A stretch of 64,000 nt of DNA from Butyricimonas muris (GTDB lineage: Bacteria > Bacteroidota > Bacteroidia > Bacteroidales > Marinifilaceae), in assembly GCF_046365375.1 (NCBI RefSeq), contig NZ_JBKEIT010000010.1, forward strand, positions 124,001-188,000, written 5' to 3'. The notes under the pieces are model-generated. The model had not been told where the DNA came from and made no database searches. It was given only the letters and a program-made list of their open reading frames with translations. The translations under genes were made by a program, and so were the position numbers. Position 1 is the stretch's first letter; each line of letters starts with the position of its first letter. Below are positions 51,303 to 59,632 of this stretch, piece after piece.

Positions 51303-51323
51303 TTAGATGAGAATAAATTCAAT

Positions 51324-51473
51324 ATGCTGGATATGGGCAGGTTTACAGTAAATGATTTTATATATGACGAGCCAAGTAAATATATTCTTTTCCAGAGACA
51401 GTTAACAGGAATATTTAAATTTTATAAACTTTTGACTCAAAAGGCTAAGCGTTTTTCCCGAGAAAAAACATAG
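51324..51473 (+). pseudogene. Orphan ORF fragment beside the IS remnant
   Basis: An open frame of 49 codons from ATG 51324 (MLDMGRFTVNDFIYDEPSKY ... KAKRFSREKT) starts immediately right of the IS end. The same frame is open leftward through the IS terminal repeat without a ribosome-binding site. It looks like the 3' end of a gene cut by the insertion, but I do not recognise the family. The rest of 51049-51531 holds only the IS remnant and the DUF177 promoter box. Confidence 0.35.
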
Positions 51474-51502
51474 TATATGGTGTAACGTATTATTTTTTTT
51501 TG

Positions 51503-51510
51503 TACATTTG
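51503..51510 (+). promoter_or_regulatory. Candidate -7 box for the DUF177-rpmF operon
   Basis: TACATTTG matches TAnnTTTG and ends 21 bp before the GTG start at 51532. A poly-T tract precedes it; no clear -33 box. Confidence 0.5.
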
Positions 51511-51531
51511 CGCCGTTTTACTTGAAGAATC

Positions 51532-52044
51532 GTGGACAGATTGAAAGAATATAAGATAGCCTACAGGGGCTTAGGGGAGGGCGTTCACTCTTTCGAGTTT
51601 GTCATGGATGACAATTTTTTCGATTGTTTTGACGTGACAAAAGGGACGAAAGGGAAAGTAAACGCGAGAGTGGAGATCGTGAAATCATCCTTGCTGATGG
51701 AGGTTCGGATGAAGATCGACGGGGTGGTGAAAGCTATTTGCGATCGCTGCTTGGAAGAGATGGATTTATCAATTAGCGGAGAACTGAACTTGTACGCGAC
51801 GTACGGGGGAAGGGAAGAGGGGAATGATGATGATTTTATTATCTTGGCGCAAGATGAGGATTATCTGGATTTGAGTGAGCCGCTATACGAAATATATATG
51901 CTGAATTATCCTATTCGAGTGGTTCATCCCGAGGGCGAATGCAACGAGGAGATGGAGCGAGTGCTTGAGGATATGACAGTGGAAGAGAGTGATGAGATTG
52001 ATCCCCGTTGGGATGAATTGAAGAAATTAATTAATAATAACTAA
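51532..52044 (+). CDS. DUF177 (YceD-like) protein
   Basis: 170 residues, GTG start (MDRLKEYKIAYRGLGEGVHS). The motif ICDRCLEEMDLSISGEL and an acidic C terminus (EESDEIDPRWDELKKL) are typical of DUF177. This family lies almost always directly before rpmF and has been linked to 23S rRNA or ribosome metabolism. rpmF starts 16 bp downstream. Confidence 0.9.
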   Translation: MDRLKEYKIAYRGLGEGVHSFEFVMDDNFFDCFDVTKGTKGKVNARVEIVKSSLLMEVRMKIDGVVKAICDRCLEEMDLSISGELNLYATYGGREEGNDDDFIILAQDEDYLDLSEPLYEIYMLNYPIRVVHPEGECNEEMERVLEDMTVEESDEIDPRWDELKKLINNN

Positions 52045-52060
52045 ATAAAACTAGAGAGAA

Positions 52061-52246
52061 ATGGCACATCCTAAACACCGGGTCTCCAAACAGAGAAGGA
52101 ATAAGAGAAGAACTCACGATAAGGCAACTGTTCCTGCAATAGCAAAGTGTTCAAATTGTGGTGCTGCGGTACAGTATCATACTGTATGCCCTGAGTGCGG
52201 GTATTACAGGGGTAAATTAGCTATCGAGAAAGCTGTCGTTGCATAA
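52061..52246 (+). CDS. rpmF: 50S ribosomal protein L32
   Basis: 61 residues. It starts MAHPKHRVSKQRRNKRRTHD and carries the zinc-ribbon cysteines of CSNCG and CPECGYYRG, so it is the zinc-binding form. It belongs to the usual DUF177-rpmF-fabH order; plsX is not between rpmF and fabH here. Confidence 0.97.
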   Translation: MAHPKHRVSKQRRNKRRTHDKATVPAIAKCSNCGAAVQYHTVCPECGYYRGKLAIEKAVVA

Positions 52247-52284
52247 TGTTTGTGCAATGACGGGAATTGCCTTGAATAATACAG

Positions 52285-52306
52285 AGCCCCCTGTAAAAAG
52301 GGGGCT
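52285..52306 (+). terminator. Hairpin between rpmF and fabH
   Basis: AGCCCCCT and AGGGGGCT form a perfect 8-bp GC-rich stem with a GTAAAA loop. The run after it (ATGATTGTTT) is not a strong T-tract, so it may attenuate rather than stop transcription into fabH. Confidence 0.55.
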
Positions 52307-52357
52307 ATGATTGTTTATAGGTGGCGGTTCTCTGTTTAATTTTGAAAAGATATTTTT

Positions 52358-53362
52358 ATGGAAAGGCCAAGAGCGGTAATCACCGGGGTAGGAGCGTTTT
52401 ATCCCGATTACATTTTAGACAACGAGGAGTTGAGCCGGATGGTGGATACCACGGACGAGTGGATCATGACACGTATCGGGATCAAAGAGCGGCGTATATT
52501 ACGGGATACGGATAAAGGCAGTGCTTACCTCGGAGCCAAAGCGGTAGAGGATCTGTTTCGTAAAACAGGGTTGAAACCGGAAGAAGTCGACCTCTTGATC
52601 TGCTGCACGGTAACGGCAGATATGCATTTCCCGGCAAACGGGAATGTGATTTCCGATATGGTGGGAATCAAGAACGCGTTTAGTTTTGATTTGAATGCCG
52701 GGTGTTCCGGATTTCTATATGGTTTGACGACTGCCACGCAGTACGTGGAAAGCGGGCGTTATAAAAAAGTCGTTGTCGTGGGAGCCGAGAAGATGTCGGC
52801 AATCACGGACTACACGGATCGGGCGACTTGTCCGATTTTCGGTGATGCCGCCGCCGCGATACTGCTTGAACCGACACACGAGGACGTGGGGGTGATCGAT
52901 CATATTCTTCGTTCCGACGGTATGGGGCGGGTTCACCTGCACATGAAAGCGGGTGGTTCTTTGAAGCCGCCATCCATTGAAACCGTGACGGCAAGAGAAC
53001 ATTATATTTATCAGGAGGGGCAACCCGTGTTCAAGCATGCCGTATCGAATATGGCGGACGTTTCTGTCGAGATCATGAAACGCAATAATCTCACGTCTGA
53101 AGATGTTGCTTGGTTGGTGCCGCATCAGGCAAACCTGCGAATTATCAAGGCTACCGGCGAGAGAATGGGATTGGATGCTTCCAAGGTGATGGTAAATATC
53201 CATAAATACGGTAACACGACATCCGCGACAATCCCGTTGTGCCTGTACGAGTGGGAAGACCAGTTGAAAAAAGGAGATAATTTAATTCTAGCCGCTTTCG
53301 GTGCCGGGTTCACGTGGGGAGCGATTTATTTGAAGTGGGGATACACGAAGGCTAAAAACTAG
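52358..53362 (+). CDS. fabH: 3-oxoacyl-ACP synthase III (FabH)
   Basis: 334 residues. The active-site Cys is in NAGCSGFLYGL (about residue 115), His in LVPHQANLRI (about 255) and Asn in KYGNTTSATIP (about 285). The N-terminal DTTDEWIMTRIGIKERR is characteristic. It condenses acetyl-CoA-type primers with malonyl-ACP to start fatty-acid synthesis. A terminator follows at 53384. Confidence 0.95.
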   Translation: MERPRAVITGVGAFYPDYILDNEELSRMVDTTDEWIMTRIGIKERRILRDTDKGSAYLGAKAVEDLFRKTGLKPEEVDLLICCTVTADMHFPANGNVISDMVGIKNAFSFDLNAGCSGFLYGLTTATQYVESGRYKKVVVVGAEKMSAITDYTDRATCPIFGDAAAAILLEPTHEDVGVIDHILRSDGMGRVHLHMKAGGSLKPPSIETVTAREHYIYQEGQPVFKHAVSNMADVSVEIMKRNNLTSEDVAWLVPHQANLRIIKATGERMGLDASKVMVNIHKYGNTTSATIPLCLYEWEDQLKKGDNLILAAFGAGFTWGAIYLKWGYTKAKN

Positions 53363-53383
53363 AAGTTGCCGGAAGGCAATAAG

Positions 53384-53438
53384 ATAAGGTCCATAAGGTC
53401 GAGATTTTTTTCTGACTTTATGGACTTTATACTTTTTT
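53384..53438 (+). terminator. Terminator after fabH
   Basis: ATAAGGTCCATAAGGTC (53384-53400) and GACTTTATGGACTTTAT (53414-53430) pair over 17 bp with two G-T wobbles. ACTTTTTT follows. Confidence 0.75.
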
Positions 53439-53485
53439 GCCCTTGTAGACTGAAAAAAATATTTTCGATTTTAAATTACTTGTTG

Positions 53486-53493
53486 TATATTTG
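53486..53493 (+). promoter_or_regulatory. Candidate -7 box for the bactofilin operon
   Basis: TATATTTG matches TAnnTTTG and ends 21 bp before the ATG at 53515, directly after the fabH terminator. Confidence 0.5.
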
Positions 53494-53514
53494 GTCGTTT
53501 ATTACTCAACTAAG

Positions 53515-53862
53515 ATGGAAAAAAGTGTGAATCCGGACTGTCAAGGGAAAAGACAAACGGTTGTTTTGGAAGATTCCGTGGTGGGGGGAGATATGAGTCT
53601 GCCCGGGGATTTATGCTTATTCGGTAAAATTTTGGGTAATATTACAGCGGGGGGACGAGTGGAAGTGAGAAAAGGAGCGCTCGTGACGGGCAACGTGCTT
53701 TGCCGGGAGTTATACGCGGAGGGAGTAGTTGAAGGAGACGTGGATACTCATTCTTTGATAATAGGAGAGAATGCGGTTTTGCGGGGGAAAGTGGAGGCTG
53801 GAAAGTTGCGGATCGAGGGGGAAATATATGATATGAAATGGTTACGTCTGGTAAGAAAATAA
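53515..53862 (+). CDS. Bactofilin-family protein (polymer-forming)
   Basis: 115 residues from ATG 53515 (MEKSVNPDCQGKRQTVV); the frame is open to 53491 but that crosses the promoter box. A right-handed beta-helix pattern is visible (GDMSLPGDLCLFGKILGNIT; KGALVTGNVLCRELYAEGVV; GENAVLRGKVEAGKLRIEGE). Bactofilins self-assemble into filaments for cell shape or wall remodelling. It is followed 15 bp later by a second bactofilin, so the two may copolymerise. Confidence 0.85.
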   Translation: MEKSVNPDCQGKRQTVVLEDSVVGGDMSLPGDLCLFGKILGNITAGGRVEVRKGALVTGNVLCRELYAEGVVEGDVDTHSLIIGENAVLRGKVEAGKLRIEGEIYDMKWLRLVRK

Positions 53863-53877
53863 AGTAAATGCAAGATC

Positions 53878-54231
53878 ATGGGAAAAGAAGTACAACAACA
53901 AGTTGCGTTAAACCTATTAAGTGAAGGGACTCAGATTACCGGAGATCTTCATGCATCGAATGATATACGTGTCGACGGTACTATCAAAGGAAAAATAAAC
54001 ACGACGGGACGTCTGATTATCGGGCAGACGGCGAGGGTAGAGGGCGAAGTGACTTCCCCGAGCGTGGATATTCTGGGTACGATGGAGGGGAGTATCGTGT
54101 CGGACGGTTCGGTTTCATTGAGAGCAAAATCCGTGTTCACGGGAACGATTAAAGCGGCTTATATCGCTATCGAGTCGGGTGCTGTATTTAATGGTGAATG
54201 CCATATCCAACGTGATGTAAAACAGAAATAA
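53878..54231 (+). CDS. Bactofilin-family protein
   Basis: 117 residues. The canonical bactofilin core is clear: LLSEGTQITGDLHASNDIRV, GTIKGKINTTGRLIIGQTAR and VEGEVTSPSVDILGTMEGSI. It is closer to typical bactofilins than its upstream partner. It precedes the M1 peptidase lipoprotein by 8 bp, suggesting one transcript. Confidence 0.92.
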   Translation: MGKEVQQQVALNLLSEGTQITGDLHASNDIRVDGTIKGKINTTGRLIIGQTARVEGEVTSPSVDILGTMEGSIVSDGSVSLRAKSVFTGTIKAAYIAIESGAVFNGECHIQRDVKQK

Positions 54232-54239
54232 TTAATAAC

Positions 54240-56759
54240 GTGGTGTGTCGTGTATCCGTAGTAGTGTCTATACTGCTATCGCTGGTTGCTTGTGAAAAGG
54301 CACAGGAAAAGGTAGACAAGGGTGTTTCCCTTGAACTGGCGAAAGAACGTAAATCCAATATCGGAGGCGTATCTTACCGGTTATATTTCTCTATTCCCAA
54401 GGAGAGAGAGGAGCCTATCATGGCAGAGTCGGAAATCTTCTTCGAGTTGTCGGAATTAACCCCGATTGTTCTTGATTTCAAGGAAACGGAAGATAAAATT
54501 CTGGCTGTTACTTCCGGGGGAAAGAGGGTTCCTTACACGTTCAAGAACGAACATATCATTATTCAGCCGGAACATTTGAAAGAGGGACGGAACGAGTTGA
54601 ATATCCAGTTTATAGCGGGAGAGTCTTCGCTGAATAGAAGCGAGGATTTGATGTACACCTTGCTGGTGCCGGATCGTTGCCGGACATTAATGCCTTGTTT
54701 CGACCAGCCGGATATAAAAGCGCGTTTCAAGTTGACGCTTAAAATTCCCGCCGGGTGGCAGGCAATAGCGAACGGGGAACGTATTCGGGTGGAATATTTC
54801 AATGATTATAAACTTTACGAGTTCGGGGAGACGAAACCTTTGAGTACGTATTTATTTGCATTCTCGGTAGGGCGGTTCTCGTACACGGAACGATTTATGG
54901 ATAACCGTTGGATCGGGATTTATCACCGGGAAACGGATACGGCGAAAATCAATGCCAGTATCCCGGAGATTGCCCGGCAAGTGAGCCATTCGCTGGAATG
55001 GATGGAACGCTACACGGGAATCCGGTACCCGTTCGAGGTGTATAACGTGGTGGCGATTCCGGCTTTCCAGTACGGGGGTATGGAACATCCGGGAGCGACT
55101 TTTTACAAGTCATCGACTCTTTTCCTTGACCGGGACGCGGATTTGACGGCACAGATGAAACGGAGTGAATTGATCGCGCATGAGACGGCACACATGTGGT
55201 TCGGTGATTACGTCACGATGAAGTGGTTTAACGATGTGTGGCTCAAAGAGGTGTTTGCCGGATTCATGGCAGACAAGATTATCGCACAGTTGTACCCGGA
55301 GGTGAATCATCAGTTGAACTTTTTCTTGAATCATTATGAACCGGCATTACGGACAGACCGCACGAGAGGGACACATCCGATCTTGCAGGAATTGAATAAC
55401 TTGAAGGATGCAGGCACATTATACGGGGATATTATTTATCACAAGGCTCCTATCGTGATGCGTATGCTGGAGCGGGAGATTTCCGAGTATCAGCTGCAAA
55501 TGGGTTTACGGAAGTACTTGCGTCGCTGGTCGTATTCCAACGCGGATTGGGATGATTTGATTCATCTGTTGGCGAGTTCAACGGGACGTGATCTGGAAAC
55601 GTGGAATGAAATCTGGATAAAGGAGAGCGGTGCTCCCGTGATTGAGTTTGGCAAGGATGCTATTGCCATGATAGATGAAAGTGGCAAAAAACGGGTTTGG
55701 CCGCAAGCGATTTCGATTTATTGGATGAGTGCCGGAGGGCGGCTGTATCGTCAAGCGCGGGTGTTGAAGGATACGTTGACTCCTTTCAGGAACCCGGGCG
55801 TGATATTGCCGGATTGCGACGTGTCGGGATACGGTTGTTTCCTGCCGACGGAGTACAGTGTACAATTTCTCTCTAAAGAGTTGAACCAGATAGGAAATCC
55901 GCTTTATCGTGCTGTCGCTTGGCAGTTGTTGTACGAGGGCGTGTTGAACAAGAAGGTGAAAGGAGAGTTCTTCGTGAAACTTTGTATGAAACATTTGCCT
56001 CATGAAAAGAATAATCTGGTAGTGAATCGAACCTTAAGTTTCTTGAGGACTGTTTATTCGACTTATCTGGATGAGGGGGGAAGGCAGTTGTTGCAGGAGG
56101 AATTGGAGCGTTTCTGCGTGAACATGATTGATAATGACGCGGGGAATAAAAAATCCTATTTCAATACTTTGCTGACGCTTTATTCCTCACCCAAGATCGG
56201 GGAGTTTTTTAAAGAGGTATTAAACGGTGAGAGGGAGTTGGCAGGTTTGACGGTCAGTGATGACGATAAAATCAAGATAGCGTTTAATCTCGTGTTGCGG
56301 GATTCCAATCTTTACGGGGGAATGGAGGAACATATTAACGGGGCGATAAAGAATAAGGATTTGTTGAATCATTTCGCTTACGTGTTGCCCTCGGTTTCCG
56401 GTAACAAACAAGTGCGGGACAGTGTGTTCAGTGCTTTGCTGAAGAATGAAAACCGGGTGAACGAGGTTTGGGTGGAGGAGAGTTTGCGTTGGTTGAATCA
56501 TCCCCGCCGGAGAATGGAGGCAGAAGAATACATTCCGCGAATGCTGGATAAATTGAAAGAAGTTCAAGAAACAGGCGATATATTTTTCCCGTCGGCATGG
56601 TTGAGCGCGGGACTTTCCGGGCATACCAGCAAGAACGCGTATTCTATGGTGAATGCTTTCTTGGAAAAGCACCCGAATTACCCGAAGAATTTGAAATTAA
56701 AGATATTATCCAATTCAGACCATTTACGACGCCTTCACGCGGAGGAACGTGAACGATAA
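54240..56759 (+). CDS. M1-family metallopeptidase lipoprotein
   Basis: 839 residues, GTG start, lipobox SLVAC with Cys at about 19. The zinc site HETAH (about 313) with the third ligand Glu 18 residues on (WLKEVF) is intact. The substrate motif reads YGGMEH, a variant of GAMEN. A long helical C-terminal domain follows (about 500-839). It is an aminopeptidase anchored by lipid in the periplasm or outer membrane, probably trimming imported peptides. Encoded in a run with two bactofilins and kdsB. Confidence 0.93.
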   Translation: MVCRVSVVVSILLSLVACEKAQEKVDKGVSLELAKERKSNIGGVSYRLYFSIPKEREEPIMAESEIFFELSELTPIVLDFKETEDKILAVTSGGKRVPYTFKNEHIIIQPEHLKEGRNELNIQFIAGESSLNRSEDLMYTLLVPDRCRTLMPCFDQPDIKARFKLTLKIPAGWQAIANGERIRVEYFNDYKLYEFGETKPLSTYLFAFSVGRFSYTERFMDNRWIGIYHRETDTAKINASIPEIARQVSHSLEWMERYTGIRYPFEVYNVVAIPAFQYGGMEHPGATFYKSSTLFLDRDADLTAQMKRSELIAHETAHMWFGDYVTMKWFNDVWLKEVFAGFMADKIIAQLYPEVNHQLNFFLNHYEPALRTDRTRGTHPILQELNNLKDAGTLYGDIIYHKAPIVMRMLEREISEYQLQMGLRKYLRRWSYSNADWDDLIHLLASSTGRDLETWNEIWIKESGAPVIEFGKDAIAMIDESGKKRVWPQAISIYWMSAGGRLYRQARVLKDTLTPFRNPGVILPDCDVSGYGCFLPTEYSVQFLSKELNQIGNPLYRAVAWQLLYEGVLNKKVKGEFFVKLCMKHLPHEKNNLVVNRTLSFLRTVYSTYLDEGGRQLLQEELERFCVNMIDNDAGNKKSYFNTLLTLYSSPKIGEFFKEVLNGERELAGLTVSDDDKIKIAFNLVLRDSNLYGGMEEHINGAIKNKDLLNHFAYVLPSVSGNKQVRDSVFSALLKNENRVNEVWVEESLRWLNHPRRRMEAEEYIPRMLDKLKEVQETGDIFFPSAWLSAGLSGHTSKNAYSMVNAFLEKHPNYPKNLKLKILSNSDHLRRLHAEERER

Positions 56760-56776
56760 TGTTTATAGATTAGATT

Positions 56777-57520
56777 ATGAATGTTCGAGAAAACTCATTG
56801 ATATTGATTCCGGCTCGTTACGCTTCTACCCGTTTCCCGGGGAAGCCGTTGGTTGAGATTGCCGGAAAGCCCATGGTGCAGCATGTTTACGAGAAAGCGA
56901 CAGCGGTATCCGACTATGTTTACGTGGCGACTGATGATGCACGGATTTATGATGCCGTGACGGCCTTCGGGGGACGTGCGGTGATGACTTCTACCGAGCA
57001 TCGTAGCGGAACAGACCGGTGTTACGAGGCATACGTGAAGGTGCATGAGGCTTTGAACCGGAATTTCGGGGTTGTTGTCAACGTGCAGGGGGATGAACCG
57101 TTTATTATCCCGCGACAGATAGAGTCTTTGATTTCCCGTTTTGAAGAGCCGGCGGTGCAGATTGCTACTCTAGCGAAGCCTTTTGAACGGAATGACGATG
57201 TTTTTGACCCGAATAAAGTAAAGGTGGTGTTCTCCGTGAAGAATACGGCTCTTTATTTTAGCCGGAACCCGATTCCTTATTGCCGGGGTGTGGAACGGGA
57301 CGGGTGGCTTGCCCGGACTCCTTATTACAAGCATGTCGGAATGTATGCTTATCGTCCGGAGATTTTGAAGGCGATAACTTCTATTCCCCAAGGAGTTCTT
57401 GAACAAGCGGAGTCGTTGGAACAATTACGTTGGTTGGAGAACGGGTACACGATAGCAATAAGTATTACCGATCATGAATCGGTCGGTATAGATACTCCGG
57501 AAGACTTGGAAAAAATATAA
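56777..57520 (+). CDS. kdsB: 3-deoxy-manno-octulosonate cytidylyltransferase
   Basis: 247 residues. The signature LILIPARYASTRFPGKPL is the nucleotide-binding start; STEHRSGTDRCYEA and NVQGDEPFI are the metal and sugar motifs. It makes CMP-KDO for lipid A-core synthesis. It starts 17 bp after the M1 peptidase and ends in the terminator at 57522. Confidence 0.96.
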   Translation: MNVRENSLILIPARYASTRFPGKPLVEIAGKPMVQHVYEKATAVSDYVYVATDDARIYDAVTAFGGRAVMTSTEHRSGTDRCYEAYVKVHEALNRNFGVVVNVQGDEPFIIPRQIESLISRFEEPAVQIATLAKPFERNDDVFDPNKVKVVFSVKNTALYFSRNPIPYCRGVERDGWLARTPYYKHVGMYAYRPEILKAITSIPQGVLEQAESLEQLRWLENGYTIAISITDHESVGIDTPEDLEKI

Positions 57521-57521
57521 A

Positions 57522-57568
57522 TTAAAAGCTAAAAGTTACGATTCGTATATCAAACTTTTAGCTTTTAA
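57522..57568. terminator. Bidirectional terminator between kdsB and frr
   Basis: TTAAAAGCTAAAAGTT (57522-57537) and AACTTTTAGCTTTTAA (57553-57568) form a perfect 16-bp stem with a 15-nt loop between convergent genes. A/T runs lie on both sides. Confidence 0.75.
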
Positions 57569-57589
57569 CTTTTATCTTTGATGCCAGCA

Positions 57590-58153
57590 TCAAATTGTCA
57601 TAATGTCTTTCTCTTTCTTGGCGAGATACTCATCGATTTTTTTGCCGTATTCATCGGTCATTTTTTGAGCCATGGCTTCGGCATCTTTGGACATATCTTC
57701 GGGAAGCCCGTCTTTTACCATTTTCTTTACTTGCTCGATTACGTCCCGGCGGGCGTTACGAACGCTTACTTTGGCAGTTTCGGCTTCACCTTTGCTTTGT
57801 TTCACGAGGTCGCGTCTGCGTTCCTCGGTAAGTTGCGGGATATTGATGCGGATCATTTCTCCGTTGTTATCCGGGTTTAATCCGAGGTTAGCGGTCATAA
57901 TAGCTTTTTCAATCGGGGCTATCATGCTTTTCTCCCACGGTTGAACGGCAATGGTTCTCGGGTCGGGAGCCGAAATATTGGCTACTTGTGATAACGGGGT
58001 AGGACTACCATAATAGTCAACCAGCACGTCTTGTAGGATTTTTGGGTTGGCTCTTCCCGCTCTGATTTTACTGAGTTCGGATTCAAGGTGATTCAGAGCG
58101 GATTCCATTCTCTCTTTTGCTTCGTCGAGATAAAATTGTACTTCCTCGTTCAT
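57590..58153 (-). CDS. frr: Ribosome recycling factor
   Basis: 187 residues, the usual length. ESELSKIRAGRANPKILQDV and SNISA-type VANISAPDPRTIAVQPW are diagnostic; the C-terminal coiled coil (RDLVKQSKGEAETAKVSVRN) is complete. It releases the 70S complex after termination with EF-G. The upstream pyrH is not adjacent here. Confidence 0.96.
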   Translation of the reverse strand: MNEEVQFYLDEAKERMESALNHLESELSKIRAGRANPKILQDVLVDYYGSPTPLSQVANISAPDPRTIAVQPWEKSMIAPIEKAIMTANLGLNPDNNGEMIRINIPQLTEERRRDLVKQSKGEAETAKVSVRNARRDVIEQVKKMVKDGLPEDMSKDAEAMAQKMTDEYGKKIDEYLAKKEKDIMTI

Positions 58154-58217
58154 ATATTTTTTAGTTTGATTTAATATTCATAACGAACCAAGCAAAGGTA
58201 TAAAAAAATCTGTATTT

Positions 58218-59471
58218 TTACTCTATCCTACGCCACGTTTCCTTTACCTGTACGTTTTTCAACGTTCCGTTTGCCAATTTTAATTTCGCTTCTCCCGTGA
58301 GTACGAGAATCTGGTTGTTTGCCTCGAACTGGTACGTGGCGGTATATTCTATGATATCTTTTACCTTCACGGATTGGGAAGATTCGATGAGTTGCCCTGT
58401 CGTAATCTTGTAGGTGCCTTTCGTTCCGTCGGACGTCAGGAACGAGAAATCGTCATAGAACTCCTTTTGTATCGGGTGCTTAACTTCGATTCCATTCTCG
58501 GATATTTTTTCCCATTTGCCGGCAAGCGGGTTAGCCACAATCGTTCGGAATAACTTGCCGGGGCTGAAGATACATTCTTCCACGTACTTTTTGAATTTCT
58601 TTAATCCCAAGTAATCCCGTATTTTGATTTCCCGGATGACTTTGTTTTCTTGGAAACGAGGGGTGATATTCACGTATCGTGTGATAAAATTCTCCTCGGG
58701 GAGGCTGTCTATCAGTCTGATTTGCTCGTCCCACTCTTCCTTGTAATATTTCAGAATCATGTTTTTATCTTCCGCGGGCAGTGCGAGGGAAGGCATCACG
58801 ATGCTCAGCATGATTTCCGAAGATTGTTGTTGTTCCCGGGCAGAAGTAACCAATCCTTTGTAGGCGGCTTTGTCCGAACCGTAACGCTTTTTCAAGTACA
58901 GGCGGTACATTTCGGCGGAGGAGGAAGCCACCGTGTCCGTGCCTTGTTTTAATTTCGCCTCGTTTGCCTCAAGGGCTTTCAGATACCTGTCGAAAGTGCG
59001 TCTTTCCACGTTAGGAGCGGTACTTTTCAAGGCGAAATAGACGGGTACGGTATAATATACTCGGACGGGCGTGTTGTTTTGTTTGCCGGGATACCATTTC
59101 GGCATGGAAGCAATCACTTCTTTTGCCTCGTTATCCAGTTCGGTGGATACGCCCCGGATGATTTTCACGTCATTCACCGTTCCGTCTTTCTCTATAATGA
59201 AACGAACGTACACTTTGCCTTCTATACCTTTGGTTTTAGCGGCTTCCGGGTATTGCACGTGGCTATATATCCAAGCATTCAGATTACCGGGAAAAACGGG
59301 CATTTCTTCGACGAACATGTAGACTTTATTATCTTCGGTACTGTCTTTAGTCTGTTCGTGATGGTGTTGCGCGATGGTCGGAAGCGTTCCTGCCAGAAGG
59401 AACATACTCGCGAATAATACTTGTAACTTGGTGACAAGTTGTCGATTAAGGGTGTATGGCTTGAATATCAT
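58218..59471 (-). CDS. Secreted protein with TonB C-terminal-type domain
   Basis: 417 residues with an N-terminal signal (VLFASMFLLAGTLPTIAQ). A TonB_C-like domain is near the N-terminus (about 55-150; WIYSHVQYPEAAKTKGIEGK, then VYVRFIIEKDGTVNDVKIIR). The remaining ~260 residues are unassigned (SSAEMYRLYLKKRYGSDKAA; LKKFKKYVEECIFSPGK). There is no cytoplasmic membrane anchor of TonB type, so a real energy-transducing role is doubtful. It may have adopted the fold for another purpose. Confidence 0.7.
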   Translation of the reverse strand: MIFKPYTLNRQLVTKLQVLFASMFLLAGTLPTIAQHHHEQTKDSTEDNKVYMFVEEMPVFPGNLNAWIYSHVQYPEAAKTKGIEGKVYVRFIIEKDGTVNDVKIIRGVSTELDNEAKEVIASMPKWYPGKQNNTPVRVYYTVPVYFALKSTAPNVERRTFDRYLKALEANEAKLKQGTDTVASSSAEMYRLYLKKRYGSDKAAYKGLVTSAREQQQSSEIMLSIVMPSLALPAEDKNMILKYYKEEWDEQIRLIDSLPEENFITRYVNITPRFQENKVIREIKIRDYLGLKKFKKYVEECIFSPGKLFRTIVANPLAGKWEKISENGIEVKHPIQKEFYDDFSFLTSDGTKGTYKITTGQLIESSQSVKVKDIIEYTATYQFEANNQILVLTGEAKLKLANGTLKNVQVKETWRRIE

Positions 59472-59632
59472 GGTTCGTGTCTTAGCGTGATAGATTACTT
59501 TCTTTTCTCACAGCTAAATATAGAGTGAATTTTTGGTATTTGCAATGAATATTAAGTGTTTTGTAAATTTTAAATCTAAAATGGGTAGATTCTCGATGAA
59601 GCGGATTACTTTTGTCTTCTTAAAGAAACGAT

